Assembly: GCA_024195585.1 (NCBI GenBank)
Contig: SWBL01000109.1
Span: forward strand, 62,001 to 126,000
DNA from: Aureobasidium sp. EXF-3400
Lineage: Eukaryota; Ascomycota; Dothideomycetes; Dothideales; Saccotheciaceae
Reading direction: 5' to 3'
DNA: 64,000 nt
The notes under the pieces were generated by a model that worked only from the letters and a program-made list of their open reading frames with translations, was not told the origin of the DNA and ran no database searches. The position numbers were made by a program, and so were the translations under genes. Below, piece after piece: positions 53,238 through 64,000 of this stretch (its first letter is position 1; each line of letters begins with the position of its first letter).

Positions 53238-55312
53238 TTAAATCAAAGCACCCAAGAACTCCTTGACAGTTTGCATGAAAGTTCTCTTCTCTTGAGCTTC
53301 TGGGACACCAGCCATGGCTTCGCGTGCAACTTCGCTCATGCCGGTATAGATGTCGATGTCCTTTGTTCTGATGAACAGTGGGCGGTCTTGGGGTTGGACG
53401 AACCAACTGTAAACCTTCCAAACAAGATAAAGGGCGACGAGCAAGGGGCCAGCAAGGTAGTCTTGGAACCAGTCGGTGGCATTCAGGTTGGGACCACCCA
53501 CTGGATAGAGGGCGACATAGAATTGGGCCAGGAGAGCGATAACGGAGATGAAGATGACAAAGTACGAACCCCAGAGACCAGCAGAAGCCTTGAAAGGCAG
53601 CTCATCAAGTGTGTGACCGTTGTGCTTCCTATTGGCGGTTAGTCGTGTTACTAAACGATACTAGGATATATCGTACCAGGCTGCGCGGAATCTGATATGG
53701 GCAATACCAATACCGCCGTAGATGAATAGGATCGAAAGACCTGACAACGAAAGGAGCCAGTTGAAGATATTTCCGCCGCTTGGCGCCAAATTGATGAAGG
53801 CAAGACATCCGAAAAGGAGCTGGAGGATGACAACGTTGATGGGACGACCCTTCTTGTCGACGTAGGCCATGAATTTGGGGGCCATGCCTTGTATCAAAGT
53901 CAGTATTTGTAACTGGTCAACATCTGGGTTTTGTACTAACCATTGGCAGCCAGAGCCTGGATTGTGCGAGTAGAACCAAAAGTGCAAGAGTTTGCGACAC
54001 TGATGACTGAGATAAGAATGACGGCGTTGAAGATGGACGGGAGAACCTTGATGCCAGCAAGCTGAATTGCAATGACGAAGGGCGAGTGACGAGACGAAGA
54101 ACCTCCGCCGCTAGTGTACAAAGGGCTGTTTGCTGGTACGATCAAGCCAACAAGGAGAAGGTTGACGCAGTAGAAGAGGATGATACGGAAGATGACCTGC
54201 TTTGAGGCCTTGGGGATCTCTTTCTTGGGGTTGATAGTCTCAGCTGCGGCCAGACCGGTCAACTCGGTTCCGGTGTACGCGAAGGCTGCTGTAACGAAGA
54301 CACTGCAGAAGCCATGGAAGCCGTTGAGGAAGGCACCTGGCTGACCGGTCCTAATCCCGCATTGTCAGTGTCTGTGTTACGCAATGCAGAGTCCACGAAA
54401 GACGAACCAGTATCTTCCGCCGATATAGCCTCTGCGGTCAGAGGGCACGCCACCACAATCAATGATGATTCCAAGAATCATGAAGCCGACACAAGCAACG
54501 ACCTTAACCGCGCTAAGAGCGAATTCAACCTGTCCAATCAGTTTGCGCCCCTTTTGCTCATATTCATGCTCGACCACTCACCTCAGCATAACCTTTCACG
54601 CCGAAGATTTGGATGATGACGAGCGCGACCAACAAAGGGACGATGTACGCAGATGCGTTGGTGTTCTGAGAGCCTTTCCAGTAGTGAATGGTGTTGACAG
54701 CGACAGAAATTTCATAAGGAAGGACAGTCAGCCAACTGATGGCATATTCCCAAGCGCAGGCGAAACCGAACGATGGATCGACGAAGCGACAGATGTACAT
54801 TGCAAAAGCACCGTTGATGGGGTACACGACGGACAATTCTGCGAGAGCTTGCATCATAAAGTATCTAAATGTCATGTCAGCTGGGAAAGTCATCGATGAC
54901 TTGTAAGTCCAAAAACTTACACCTGAACACCTAGAGACAGTTAGCAAGCGCAGGATGCTCGTTACAGAGAACTACTCACCAACGACGAAGAAGCCGATAA
55001 ACACAGAGGCGGGACCACCAGTCTGGAAGGCACCACCTGAACCAACGAACAGACCACCACCGATTGCACCGCCACTATAGACCTTGATCAGTATGGTGAT
55101 AGGCTCAAGACATGTTGACAAGCTTACATAGCAATCATCTGCATGTGTCTGCCCTTGAGGGCTTTGTGAAGATCATTCTGGTCGCCAACCACCAGGTCGT
55201 GAACCTCCGGGTCGGTGCCTAGCTGGTGACCATGGAAGTGTTCGCCGAGAGTGCCATGGTGAGGGCCCTTCTCGCCCTTCTCGCCGTATGACTTGATTTC
55301 TTCGTCACTCAT
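53238..55312 (-). CDS. Amino-acid permease, YAT family (8 exons)
   Basis: Exons 55128-55312, 54980-55074, 54921-54930 (10 nt), 54582-54864, 54408-54529, 54350-53941, 53677-53887 and 53238-53628; introns 48-57 nt; 568 aa. The hydrophilic N-terminus (about 55 residues) leads to the signature GRHMQMIAIGGAIGGGLFVGSG at the first helix; FFVVGVQVYFMMQALAELSVVYPI and GRYWTGQPGAFLNGFHGFCSVFV follow, with about twelve spans in all. It belongs to the fungal proton-coupled amino-acid permeases (general or dicarboxylic type) of the plasma membrane. The usual GTG in the first motif is GGG here. The upstream region carries a perfect 30-bp palindrome and a CACGTG. No fusion or break. Confidence 0.93.
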
Positions 55313-56872
55313 TTTTGCGACACGATTGATGAAAAAATGTTGACCAGAAATGCGACTGCGACAACCCTTGTTTTGAGGTCTGTCGGAAACTGCGGGAAAT
55401 AAAACACAGCGGCGGAATGCAAGGATGCGCCAACCGCAACGTTCCAATGATAAGCGCTCCTGGTCTGGTCAGGAATACGCCACCCACGGCCTTGATAGGC
55501 ACTTGTTTTTTGATAAGCCTCGGTCAAAGAAAGCAAAATAGTCATTTGATCGGGCAATAGAAATCCTACAAATCCTACGTCCCTCACACATACAAATGAT
55601 TCGAGGGTTTTTGTGTGATACAGTGATACCGTACCTTCTCGACCTTCCTCTTCTGGTTCAATGGTGGTGCCTACCTCATGCACAAATACGATGCTGACTG
55701 TGATGGAGTATTGAGCTTCTCTACCTGGTCACATTCTATATCCCAAGAAACGCCTCAGTCGATAGTTGGCGAAATTTGCCTGCTCGTCTGGACGTCTAGC
55801 CGCATCGTCTTTGTAGAGAAGGAGGTGACGCGCTCAAGATTGCTTAACAGGTCTTGATTGGCTCGGCGACACGTGAGGGAATGAGGGGAGTGGGCCCACT
55901 CCCCTCATTAGATAACCTTATTCTTGGCCAATGAACATCAAGTCTAGATCCTGGCCTTTATCTCTGCAACCAGAAGATCTTCGCTTTTCTGCTCTTTCCC
56001 AAGACGTCATCAGGGACCGGTTATCAAAAAGACAGTCGTGTTTAAAGATCAAAAAAATATGTTCATCTGCTCATATGTGGTAGCGTTGACGAAATACCTA
56101 CACGATTCCAGACCGTGAGCGGATACTACAAACCCGCTTTGGGTTAACCCCACAATGATCTCTCGGCTGCGATCATTTCCGGGGGGCTCGCTGTCCATCA
56201 TCCACTCGGAGACTCCGGGTTAGCTATCTTCTTCCTCATTACACATATCAACCAACAACGGTCTCGCAAGCCTGCGCGAGCTTCCACCATGACTCGCCCA
56301 GTACCCTCATAAACATTTCCCAACACAAGGAGAAGTGGTTCTTCGGTAGGACGAAGAATCACATGTGAAAAACGTCAAGATTTGCTAGAAACCTCGCACT
56401 TCGTCTTCGATGTTCTGGAACAAAGGCAATTGGAAGCTGGAGCTTACGGATTGGTTGCGCCAGAAAAAGTTAAGGGCCTTCTATCGTTGCGCAACAAAAC
56501 ACAAAACAGTGTGGTTGGTGGTACTTTATTCGAGGTCCAGAACCGAGGTATGAAAAAGATGGCTACGGGATGGCAACAGAAGCTAGGTTCACAGCTGCTT
56601 CAGTCGCTCCTTCCGGCGGGGCATACGGCACTGCCTGCCTCCACGAACGACTGTTGACCCTCAGGAAGACACACTACCAATTGTTCAACATGCTGCAAAA
56701 GGCCAGCCATCGCAGCTTTCATTGACAATATACAATATGTCGATTTTATCACCTCAAAACTTTCTTGTCAACTGATGAATGTTTTGTAAAGAAAGCTTAT
56801 TTCTTGGCCAGCTGCTTATCAACAATAAATAGGTAAGTCTACTTTGTGTTCATTCAGACGAAATGTCATACC
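55313..56872. other. Intergenic, 1.6 kb, with palindrome
   Basis: Promoter region of the amino-acid permease and the 3' flank of the phosphotransferase-like gene. The plus-strand frame at 56382-56657 starts with TTG and has no domain. The 30-bp palindrome at 55880-55909 is described separately. Confidence 0.45.
55880..55909. repeat. Perfect 30-bp palindrome without spacer
   Basis: Left arm AATGAGGGGAGTGGG is followed directly by its exact reverse complement. It includes an inverted pair of AGGGG/CCCCT (stress-response element core) and lies about 570 bp upstream of the permease ATG. A CACGTG E-box is 5 bp to the left (55870-55875). Confidence 0.85.
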
Positions 56873-58304
56873 TCAGTCTTCCAAGTATTGCAGATCTTGA
56901 TTGTATCGTTCCAAATCTTTCACTTTCTTTTCCACAAATTCCTGGATATACTTTTCGTTGGATACACCCACTTCCAACAATCCCCTTTTGCAGAGTACCT
57001 TTTCGAGGTTCAGCCATAAGACCTCCTCGTCAAAGGCAAAGGCCTCCTGGAGAAGTTGCATGAACCAAAAAGTCCCATCTTCGAAAGACTTGCGCATCAA
57101 GCTCGACATGCGGTGATCTTTTGGAAGCCCAGATGAAGTTTCGCTCTGTCTCTTATTTTCCTCGTCTTTTAGGCACTCTAAGAATATCGCCAGTTTTTCC
57201 TCGTAGTGTTGTTTTTCCTCGTAGTGTTGTTCTTCGTCTTCGGTCCACGAGGTTGGCCGTTCCAAGATCAGCCACGAAGGTGGGCAGAACAAGAATTGAT
57301 ATGGAGCAGTATATGCCCACTCCCAATCGATGACGCCAGTGAACTTGAGAGTTGTCTCGTCCATCAACACATTGCCGAAGCGAAGATCGTCACAGAACAG
57401 TTTGAATGGACTGGCATCATGATCTGCAGACACAAAATATGGCACCAGTTCCATCATGCGGCAGCGCATTATAAACTTGCGTCGAGCATCGGCAGCATCA
57501 TCGATGGAGTTTCTTTGTTCGTATAGATGGATCATGTTCTGCTGAACAAGGTTTTGCATGTATTCTGTGGTGGTCTCGAAGGCATGCAGATTGTGATCTG
57601 AGAGCGTGAGTAGAGCAAGATCAGACGTGAAGACAAAGAGCCTTACTGTCTACGACAACATTACCGCCTGCTTCGATATCGTTTACCCTGAGAGTCATTG
57701 GTCTTAATTTGATGGACCATGAAGACATCTTTGGGTAACTCTGGTCCGTGAACAGCTCGCCAATCTTGTTAAAGTCGTGTTCCGCAAGCTCCAGAAGAAT
57801 GCTAGCCATCTGGCTATAGATAGTACGAAGCTGGTGCTCTTCAATATCCTCACGTAACACAGGGCCCCAACTCGGTCGTGGAAGTTTCTCGAGGAACGCT
57901 GTGACTAGTTTGCCTTCGACCCAATCTGTTATGAGAAACGGACCTATGGCAGGATCATGGTTCTCTGCAGCGATACCAAAAGCGATGACTCTCGGAACAG
58001 GTATCGTAGTGTTCTCCTTGACAAATTTCATAATGGCCACTTCTCGTCGGATCCTCTCGTATGGATGCATGACACGGCCGGGAATGGGAAATGGGACTGC
58101 CCACGCTGTTCCATCCTCGAATAGAACTTTGTGACAAGAGTTGAACGATCCATTGTGTTTCAGCTGCCATGTGCATATCTGATTATCGCGATAGCTTGAT
58201 GCCAATCTTTCAACACCTGCGTTTCCATAGTGGTCGAGGAATCGCTTGGCCCACTCGTGCGTGGCCAGTCTGTGAGTTTTGTTACTGATGTTGTCCTCAT
58301 CCAT
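56873..58304 (-). CDS. Aminoglycoside-phosphotransferase-like kinase (2 exons)
   Basis: Exons 57647-58304 and 56873-57597; 49-nt intron. The product is 460 aa. The N-terminal lobe has NSCHKVLFEDGTAWAVPFP and the EVAIMKFV helix with its Glu. LITDWVEGKLV is the hinge. The catalytic loop is FCDDLRFGNVLMD and the metal motif GVIDWEWAY. These are the APH/choline-kinase-like features; the usual His before the catalytic Asp is Cys here. Fungi hold many such proteins of unknown small-molecule substrate. After the metal motif, QHYEEK is repeated exactly twice by an 18-bp tandem duplication (57194-57229), in frame. No signal for export or membrane. Confidence 0.88.
57194..57229. repeat. 18-bp perfect tandem duplication inside the APH-like gene
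   Basis: The 18-bp unit TTTTTCCTCGTAGTGTTG (plus strand) occurs twice back to back with no change. It adds six residues in frame in a Glu/Gln-rich linker. Absence of any difference between the copies points to recent slippage. Confidence 0.85.
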
Positions 58305-58724
58305 GTTAAAATATCTAGCAATGGGGTGGGTTTAGGTTGGATACGAGCTCTATTCATAAGATTACTTGCTCTACACATTTGGAGCAAGCGGGTCACAGAC
58401 AGGCGCTTAGAAGTGTGTCAAAAAGCCTGTGACCAAGAGAAACATGTGTTTGGCGCCTAATCACACGCCATCCAAGATAGATCATCCTGGCACGTCAAAT
58501 CGATAGAACGTTGATGGCGAAACAAATACCGCGAGTGGATTACTTTGTTCACCAGCCGCTGTAGATAATACTTGAAGTATAATATGCAACTCCCCTACAC
58601 CCCGCTTTGTTATCGTTACCCATTCATTCCCACCTATGTCTGGACCCATCAACCCTCATACTTTATTGGAAGTGTTGAAAAAAACCGCGGCTTTACATAG
58701 TGAGTTTGCAGGAGACTGAATAGA
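58305..58724. other. Intergenic, 420 bp
   Basis: Promoter of the APH-like gene and the 3' flank of the 690-aa gene. No feature recognised. Confidence 0.4.
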
Positions 58725-61027
58725 TCATCCCTCCGACTCCGCAGGCGGACCAATATTCAGCTCGACTAGCGGCGATCCAATGCCCAGATCCCGTGGCCTG
58801 AAAGGCATGCGAAACACAGGTGCTGACGACGGCTTACACAACTCTTCAAACGCTTCACGATCTACCCACAGATCAGTCAGTTGCACAACAGGTTCAGTCT
58901 ACTTGTAACAGTACCTTCTTGGTCATAGAATTCGCAATCAAGTGCTTTGATGCGATGCTTGATATTGCTTTGTGGATCCTCGCTTAATGTCGAATCATGT
59001 GAGAGGACAGAGTCGATACTACCGATAGTTGATCTGCGTGGCAGGCTGTCTCGTCGACTGAATGTCAATCTGACTTTCTTCCTGCCTTCCTTCTTGATCT
59101 CCTCGAAGTCATTTACTGGGTGGCTGAATTAGTGGAGCCCCAGACCATTTGAAACCATTGACTTACATGACCACTCAACGAAGCCAGAATTTGTGTTAGC
59201 TGATTTTGACGGCATCTTGTGAGCATAGTACAAAACTGATCTTTGCCTCTCTGCATCCTCCAAAACACGTAGTGTCTCAGATGCGCATTGATCTTGACCA
59301 GCACGAGTAGCTATCCGGACAACATCAAAAGTCGCGACTACGCACTTCCCGAGCAATTGCTCCTGTACATGCAGCAGATCTGTACAACTTGTCAGCCATG
59401 CATAACACCTTTGACCACTTCCTGTGCAGACAATACCTTCAAGTTCATCGAAGCGGTATACAGGGCGCGTGTTGTATATCGTGCTTCTATGTGTCTTTTC
59501 GTCCTTGACGATAACCTGATGCGATCCCTTAAATTGTAGTCTAGCCTCATTTATGCTTGGTTTGTGTACACGGCTGTTATCGATCCATGGGATGAAAGCG
59601 CTGTTGCGATTTGTACCCCCAGACGGGACATGATACATCTCAAGGACGCTATCCTTCGTCAGAAAGTTCAGCTGTAGTTTGTGTACATACTCACATAGAA
59701 ACGGGCCACGTAGCTGAGGAAAATTGCGTGGTTTCTTCGATGTAGGACGATCCGAGATCAATGGATAAAAATCTTCTTTGGCTGCTAGCGGAAGTAAAGA
59801 TGGTACCAGGTGTCGAATATGCTTCGGTGCTAGGGGTCCAGACTGGTTCTGGAAGAGGGCTACCTATTATAGATGGAGATATGTCTCGAGGCTGTCCAGT
59901 GAGATATTGCTGTGGCACTTCGCGAGCTCCTGGACTTGTTGGCGGAGATTGGTTCGGCGCAACAACCGCAAGCCGTGCAGTACGATTCGGTTGAATGGGC
60001 TCAGGTGAGATATCGTGCAGCATGTGCCACTTTAACCATTGACCAAAAACGTCCCAGTCGTCGACTCGAGCTTCAAGGCTAGCACTCGCTGAATGCTCTT
60101 TGACACGGTTTTGTGTGCGAGGGAGACCAAGCGCAGTATCTGCAACGGTGCGGGCACTGTCCAGGAGCTGCAGAACAGGTGCAATCCTCTCAGTCGTGAC
60201 AGGACCTTGGCTGTTCAGAGCCTGCGATCTGGTCACTGAGCGTACGCCTCTCGAGTCTCTCATTATCAAATACTCCATCTTTTGCGAGAATTGGTGTAGA
60301 AGTCGCAACATATCTTCTGGCGATTCACTTCGATCCAGATTTGCAATGACTTGATGGAGTGAATCTGGCTGGTTGATACTAGTATGAGATAGTGTTGTGA
60401 GGTAGTCCAGATCTATATCGGAGGTACTTGTAAAGGACGTTGGAGCGATTCTTCTCAGGACGAAGTTGACTTTGTCACTTAGAGATCTAGATCATGTCAG
60501 CCAGACACTGGCAAGGTGTGACGAATGCTGTACTTGACCGCACGCATGATGTCGTCCGACTGCCTCTCAATACCTTGGGTGTTCTTGAGTGTAGTCGTTG
60601 TTGCGTGCAGAGTCGCGATGGCAACAACTCGATCGAGCTGTGCATGAAGCTTCTCTGCCTCGTCACGATAGATGGGCCATGTCGCTGTCTGATAACCACG
60701 CCCGAACTGCTCTAGAAAGTTTCTGAGCCTACTGCTGGTTTGTGGTAACGTTGTGATCAACGGCCGTGTCGACTTTGCAGTGAGAACGCGATGCTTGTCA
60801 AGGAATTTGATAGTGTCTCCAAACGTCTCATCAAAGCCTGCGAGAGAAGAGAGGTCGGGACTGACATCGGCGAGCCTCTCTAGACAGGTGATTACTTGTC
60901 GGTACTCTCGCTTGAAGCGATCATACTCGTTGGTGGCATTGAGGCTGCCGTCGGCAAAGCTCTCGTAGACCTTCCAACTATACTGTGCGAGCAGTATGAC
61001 ATCGCCGATGGACCAGCCAAAGCTCAT
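58725..61027 (-). CDS. Unrecognised 690-aa fungal protein, helical N-terminal domain (5 exons)
   Basis: Exons 60534-61027, 59864-60486, 59167-59784, 58915-59115 and 58725-58861; introns 47, 79, 51 and 53 nt. All joins keep frame; the 79-nt intron lacks a clear branch site and its ends are less sure. The N-terminus MSFGWSIGDVILLAQYSWKVYESFADGS and the following helices look like the fungal N-terminal helical domain found ahead of NACHT, ankyrin or STAND proteins. No nucleotide-binding motif follows. The middle is Pro/Ser-rich (PPTSPGAREVP). Residues about 380-580 form a mixed domain (FLCEYVHKLQLNFLTKD, GSHQVIVKDEKTHRS) that might be a PH-like fold. The C-terminus is charged and Ser-rich. Function unknown. 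Confidence 0.65.
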
Positions 61028-61772
61028 GTTGCATAAGCGGTATATGTTTGCAAGTGCGAGCGATGAGCATTTTGGCTGACTTCAGCTGCTGGCTTTGTTG
61101 GAAAGCCCGACAGCGCGTGTCAACCCCGTCGCATATTATCAAGTGGCGACAAGGCTGGGGAGCAGCCGTCTCTTGAACGCAGACAGATGACAAGTCGCGG
61201 AGGATTACTTTGCAGCTGCATGATTAATATAGCAGCTAGCGAATCGAAAGTGCAACTTGCAGAACGTGGTCGGAGCAGGAGCTCGTTTGGGCCCTGCCAA
61301 GCCCGCTGCTTTAACAACCTCCCCTTGCTCCTTCCTTCCAGCCTCTTTTTCTCATGCACACACTTTGACCGGTAATGTGAGTGGCAGCTTGCGCGAAAAC
61401 ATCCCGTCAGATGACCAATATATGAATCGCTGTTTTAGCAAGCTAGGTAGTAAGCAACGGCATGCGATCCTTAGCCCCTAGCTATGCGCGCGCATATCTC
61501 GATGGCATTGTTCTCAGTCAAAGGATTATGCATCTGCTCAAGCAATACGAGTGATAGGAGCTGAAGCCGACGCCCAATGAGCGCAGCAGGTACCAAGGCA
61601 GACACCAACATGTACATCTGCGCGTCGCGGCTTCCACGAGACGTTCTTGCGCCTCGCTGACAGAAAATATATCCCTGGGTCAGCGGTGCGTGCTGTGACT
61701 TCAATCTCCTCACCTGTTATCAACACCATCTCTCGTACCCGTCGTCCTTCTATCATCAAGACCTTGTCCGCT
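61028..61772. other. Divergent intergenic between the 690-aa gene and the phosphate transporter
   Basis: 745 bp. Frames on the minus strand (61471-61713, 61538-61939) are antisense to the transporter's first exons and have no domain. No CACGTG (Pho4/NUC-1 type) site was seen here, so phosphate control is not supported by this stretch. Confidence 0.4.
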
Positions 61773-63933
61773 ATGGCGGGTCTGACTTGGATCCGATTGC
61801 ATCTCAATCCGTGGGCCAATGTATCGAAATTCGAAGATGTCTCGGTAATACAATCTGTCTTCACAATGCGACTTTTCAGGCATTGATAAACTGCTAGCCC
61901 GCGGACAGACGCCAATATGTCCTCGATTCTCTTGAACATTCAAGACGAAGGGAATGGTTGTGGGTTGTCGTTGTCGCTGGAGTTGGCTTCTTGACAGATG
62001 CCTACAACGTAGGATGTCTGATGTAAAGTCGCAATTCTGCCACTCACGTCTTACAGATCTTCGCCATCAATCTTGTCATGCCTATGATAGGGCACATATA
62101 CTTCCCAAACTCAGAGCGGACTTATTGCTCAAACTCGACACCTGTGCGCGGTGTGGTTCCCAAAGAATATGCAGTTGCTATCAATATCGCAACTTTAGGA
62201 GGAAGCATTCTAGGCCAGCTAGGCTTCGGTCTTGCTGGAGACTGGTTGGGTAATGCAACTCCACAACTGCAATGTCGTTTTACTGATTGAAGTCAGGTCG
62301 AAGAAAGGCTTATGGTCTTGAGCTAATGATCACGGTCGCCGCTGCTCTGGGTTCGGCCATGGCATCGAACGGTATCAACGGATCCATGTCACTTATTGGA
62401 TGGCTCATATTTTGGCGCCTGATCATGGGTATCGGCATCGGAGCTGACTATCCATTGAGCGCCGTTCTGTGCTCCGAGTAAGCATCTACCTCTCCTCAGC
62501 TCTTATGATCATGAACTCATGCTCTCAGGATGGCGCCAACCAGGCTTCGTGGTAGACTGTTGACCGCTGTGTTCATGTGTCAGCCACTCGGTCAGCTTCT
62601 TGCTACATTGGTCCCGTTGATTGCCGTACACGCCGCTCGCGAGTCAATACCTCACGACTCGGATGTATGTGAAGGAGATTGCCTGAAGACCCTGGACGTT
62701 ATATGGCGTCTGATTCTTGGGCTTGGAGCAGTACCTGCCGCTGCTTCTCTCTGGTTCCGTCTGACCATCATTGAAAGGTGCGGCGTACGAGAACTCCTGC
62801 GTCGCTTGCATACGTGCTAATAGAGTCGGAAACCAGTCCAAGATATACCGTCGACATCGTAAGAGACGATCATCAAGCAGCTGTCGATGTCAACCGTTAC
62901 TTTTATTCGGGTGATACCTTCTCAACTAGAAGCCGCGTTTCCTTCCAGCAAGATCACGAAGATGATCTGAACACAGAAGAAGTTCACAACCCAATTCTCC
63001 CCCTTTCGGTCGTAGACTCCGAAGAAGTGCAGCAACCGCCTCAAGCCTCCTGGTCAGATATCAAAGACTACTTTTGGCAGCAGGGAAACTACCGCACACT
63101 AGTTGCGACATCACTGACATGGCTATCACTCGACCTTGCGTTCTACGGACTAGGCATGGTATGTCTGCTATCCCGAAATCATGTATATCTACTGACTCCA
63201 TCCACAGAATGACTATACTACTCTTGAGATAATCTGGGTAAACAACGATGGCTGCCCTCCAGACACGCCGTTGCCGTTATATCAATCTTTACTAGCCAAC
63301 GCTTGGCAGAGTTTGCTCATTGTATCACTTGGTGCCATTATCGGAAACCTCATCACACTCGTGTCTATCAATCGCTTAGGACGAAGAGTCATCCAAATCA
63401 ACGGCTTCTTCTGGTTGTTCGTCCTGTTCCTTGTGATTGGCACAAGCTATCATACGTTGATAAAAACCTACAGATCTCCGGTAATTGTCGTACTGTACAT
63501 CCTAACACAAATCTTCTTCAACTTTGGTGAGATTCTTTCATAACCTGTATTCATAGTCAAAAAGGCTAATTGTGGGAAACAGGACCAAATACTACTACGT
63601 ACATCATTCCAGCTGAAGTGTTCCCTACTCGCTACAGGGCGACGGCTCATGGCATCAGTGCCGCTTTCGGCAAACTAGGAGCCGTGCTATCTCAATGCAT
63701 CCTGGGTTGGCTCCAAGGCAGTATATGGACCGACAAGACATATTTACTTGTGTAAGCATCTTCATAATATGTACTGTTCTGCTTGTACTTACAATCGTGT
63801 CTATAGCTTCTCGGCGTTCATGCTTATCGGACTTGTGTTGACGGTATACTGGATCCCTCGCTCACGCGACAAGAACGGACAGACTTTGACATTGGAAGAA
63901 CTTGCACTCGGTCGTGCCGCTAAATCTAAATAA
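61773..63933 (+). CDS. MFS inorganic phosphate/H+ symporter, PHS family (9 exons)
   Basis: Exons 61773-61844, 61898-62008, 62057-62249, 62297-62477, 62529-62777, 62837-63158, 63208-63526, 63583-63751 and 63807-63933; introns 47-59 nt; 580 aa. Motifs of Pho84-type transporters are in order: [25 protein letters not shown] (first helix), [20 protein letters not shown] (MFS motif A region), [17 protein letters not shown], the RGR(L) loop in [18 protein letters not shown] before the central loop, and [31 protein letters not shown] near the end. It imports phosphate with protons across the plasma membrane. The start is the least certain part: exon 1 is chosen because it is the only upstream ATG that splices in frame (GTAATA, 53-nt intron). 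Confidence 0.92.
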
Positions 63934-64000
63934 AGGAAAGACTATGTGGAGTTCCAGTTTTGTTGTTTTGAATTGTTACTTGAATGTTTAACATCTGTAT

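Noticed and set aside
51021..55312. Acyltransferase next to a permease as a possible secondary-metabolite cluster
   Set aside because: No PKS, NRPS, terpene cyclase, P450 or pathway regulator nearby; adjacency alone is not support.
56382..56657. 91-codon frame near the permease promoter
   Set aside because: Starts with TTG, no domain and no splice link to other exons.
61538..61939. 133-codon minus-strand frame over the start of the phosphate transporter
   Set aside because: Antisense to two well-supported exons of the transporter; no domain.

Overview
The window is nuclear DNA of a filamentous ascomycete (Pezizomycotina). The supporting evidence is that almost every gene is cut by short introns of about 47-60 nt with GT..CTRAY..AG signals, there is a cytoplasmic-type tRNA-Arg(ACG), and the gene set is typical of such fungi (Ras1, Mpp10, Atp25, Clr2, peroxisomal Lon, hybrid histidine kinase, NCS1 and MFS permeases). 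Protein wording fits a dothideomycete, possibly Aureobasidium-like; that is an inference. No transposon, rRNA, CRISPR or viral remnant was seen. Gene models were built by hand: exon ends were placed on consensus splice signals and every join was checked for reading frame.

Layout. 1-4.6 kb: a possible gene end, a small cysteine-rich secreted protein, a divergent protein kinase and a tRNA. 4.75-6.9 kb: MPP10 (ribosome biogenesis). 7.0-11.7 kb: four adjacent coiled-coil genes that I do not recognise. Two of them share a 37-nt first exon and a 55-nt intron, and one carries an in-frame stop. 11.8-17.6 kb: a ten-exon hydantoinase/oxoprolinase gene divergent from an NCS1 permease, with six GATA-factor sites between them; this looks like a nitrogen-scavenging pair. 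19.4-20.2 kb: Ras1. 21.1-21.9 kb: glia maturation factor (GMF). 22.5-23.7 kb: a molybdopterin-binding-domain protein. 24.4-26.9 kb: two tandem BTB/POZ paralogues. 27.7-28.8 kb: a protein with two Cys-rich zinc modules, then 2.4 kb with no firm gene.

31.2-33.4 kb: Clr2-type silencing protein, divergent from a small Ser-rich protein. 34.2-35.6 kb: FAD monooxygenase. 36.1-41.2 kb: ATP25 divergent from peroxisomal Lon, which ends in the PTS1 tripeptide SRL. 42.2-46.2 kb: a GAF hybrid histidine kinase whose best model needs a 2-nt exon. 46.9-48.4 kb: GPI-type aspartic protease. 49.95-50.4 kb: a small secreted protein. 51.0-52.2 kb: wax-synthase-like acyltransferase. 53.2-55.3 kb: eight-exon amino-acid permease with a 10-nt exon, with a perfect 30-bp palindrome upstream. 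56.9-58.3 kb: aminoglycoside-phosphotransferase-like kinase. 58.7-61.0 kb: an unrecognised 690-aa protein. 61.8-63.9 kb: nine-exon phosphate/H+ symporter.

The genes are mostly unrelated housekeeping and accessory functions. The real functional neighbourhoods are the hydantoinase-permease pair, the coiled-coil cluster and the BTB pair. No biosynthetic core gene (PKS, NRPS, terpene cyclase) is present.
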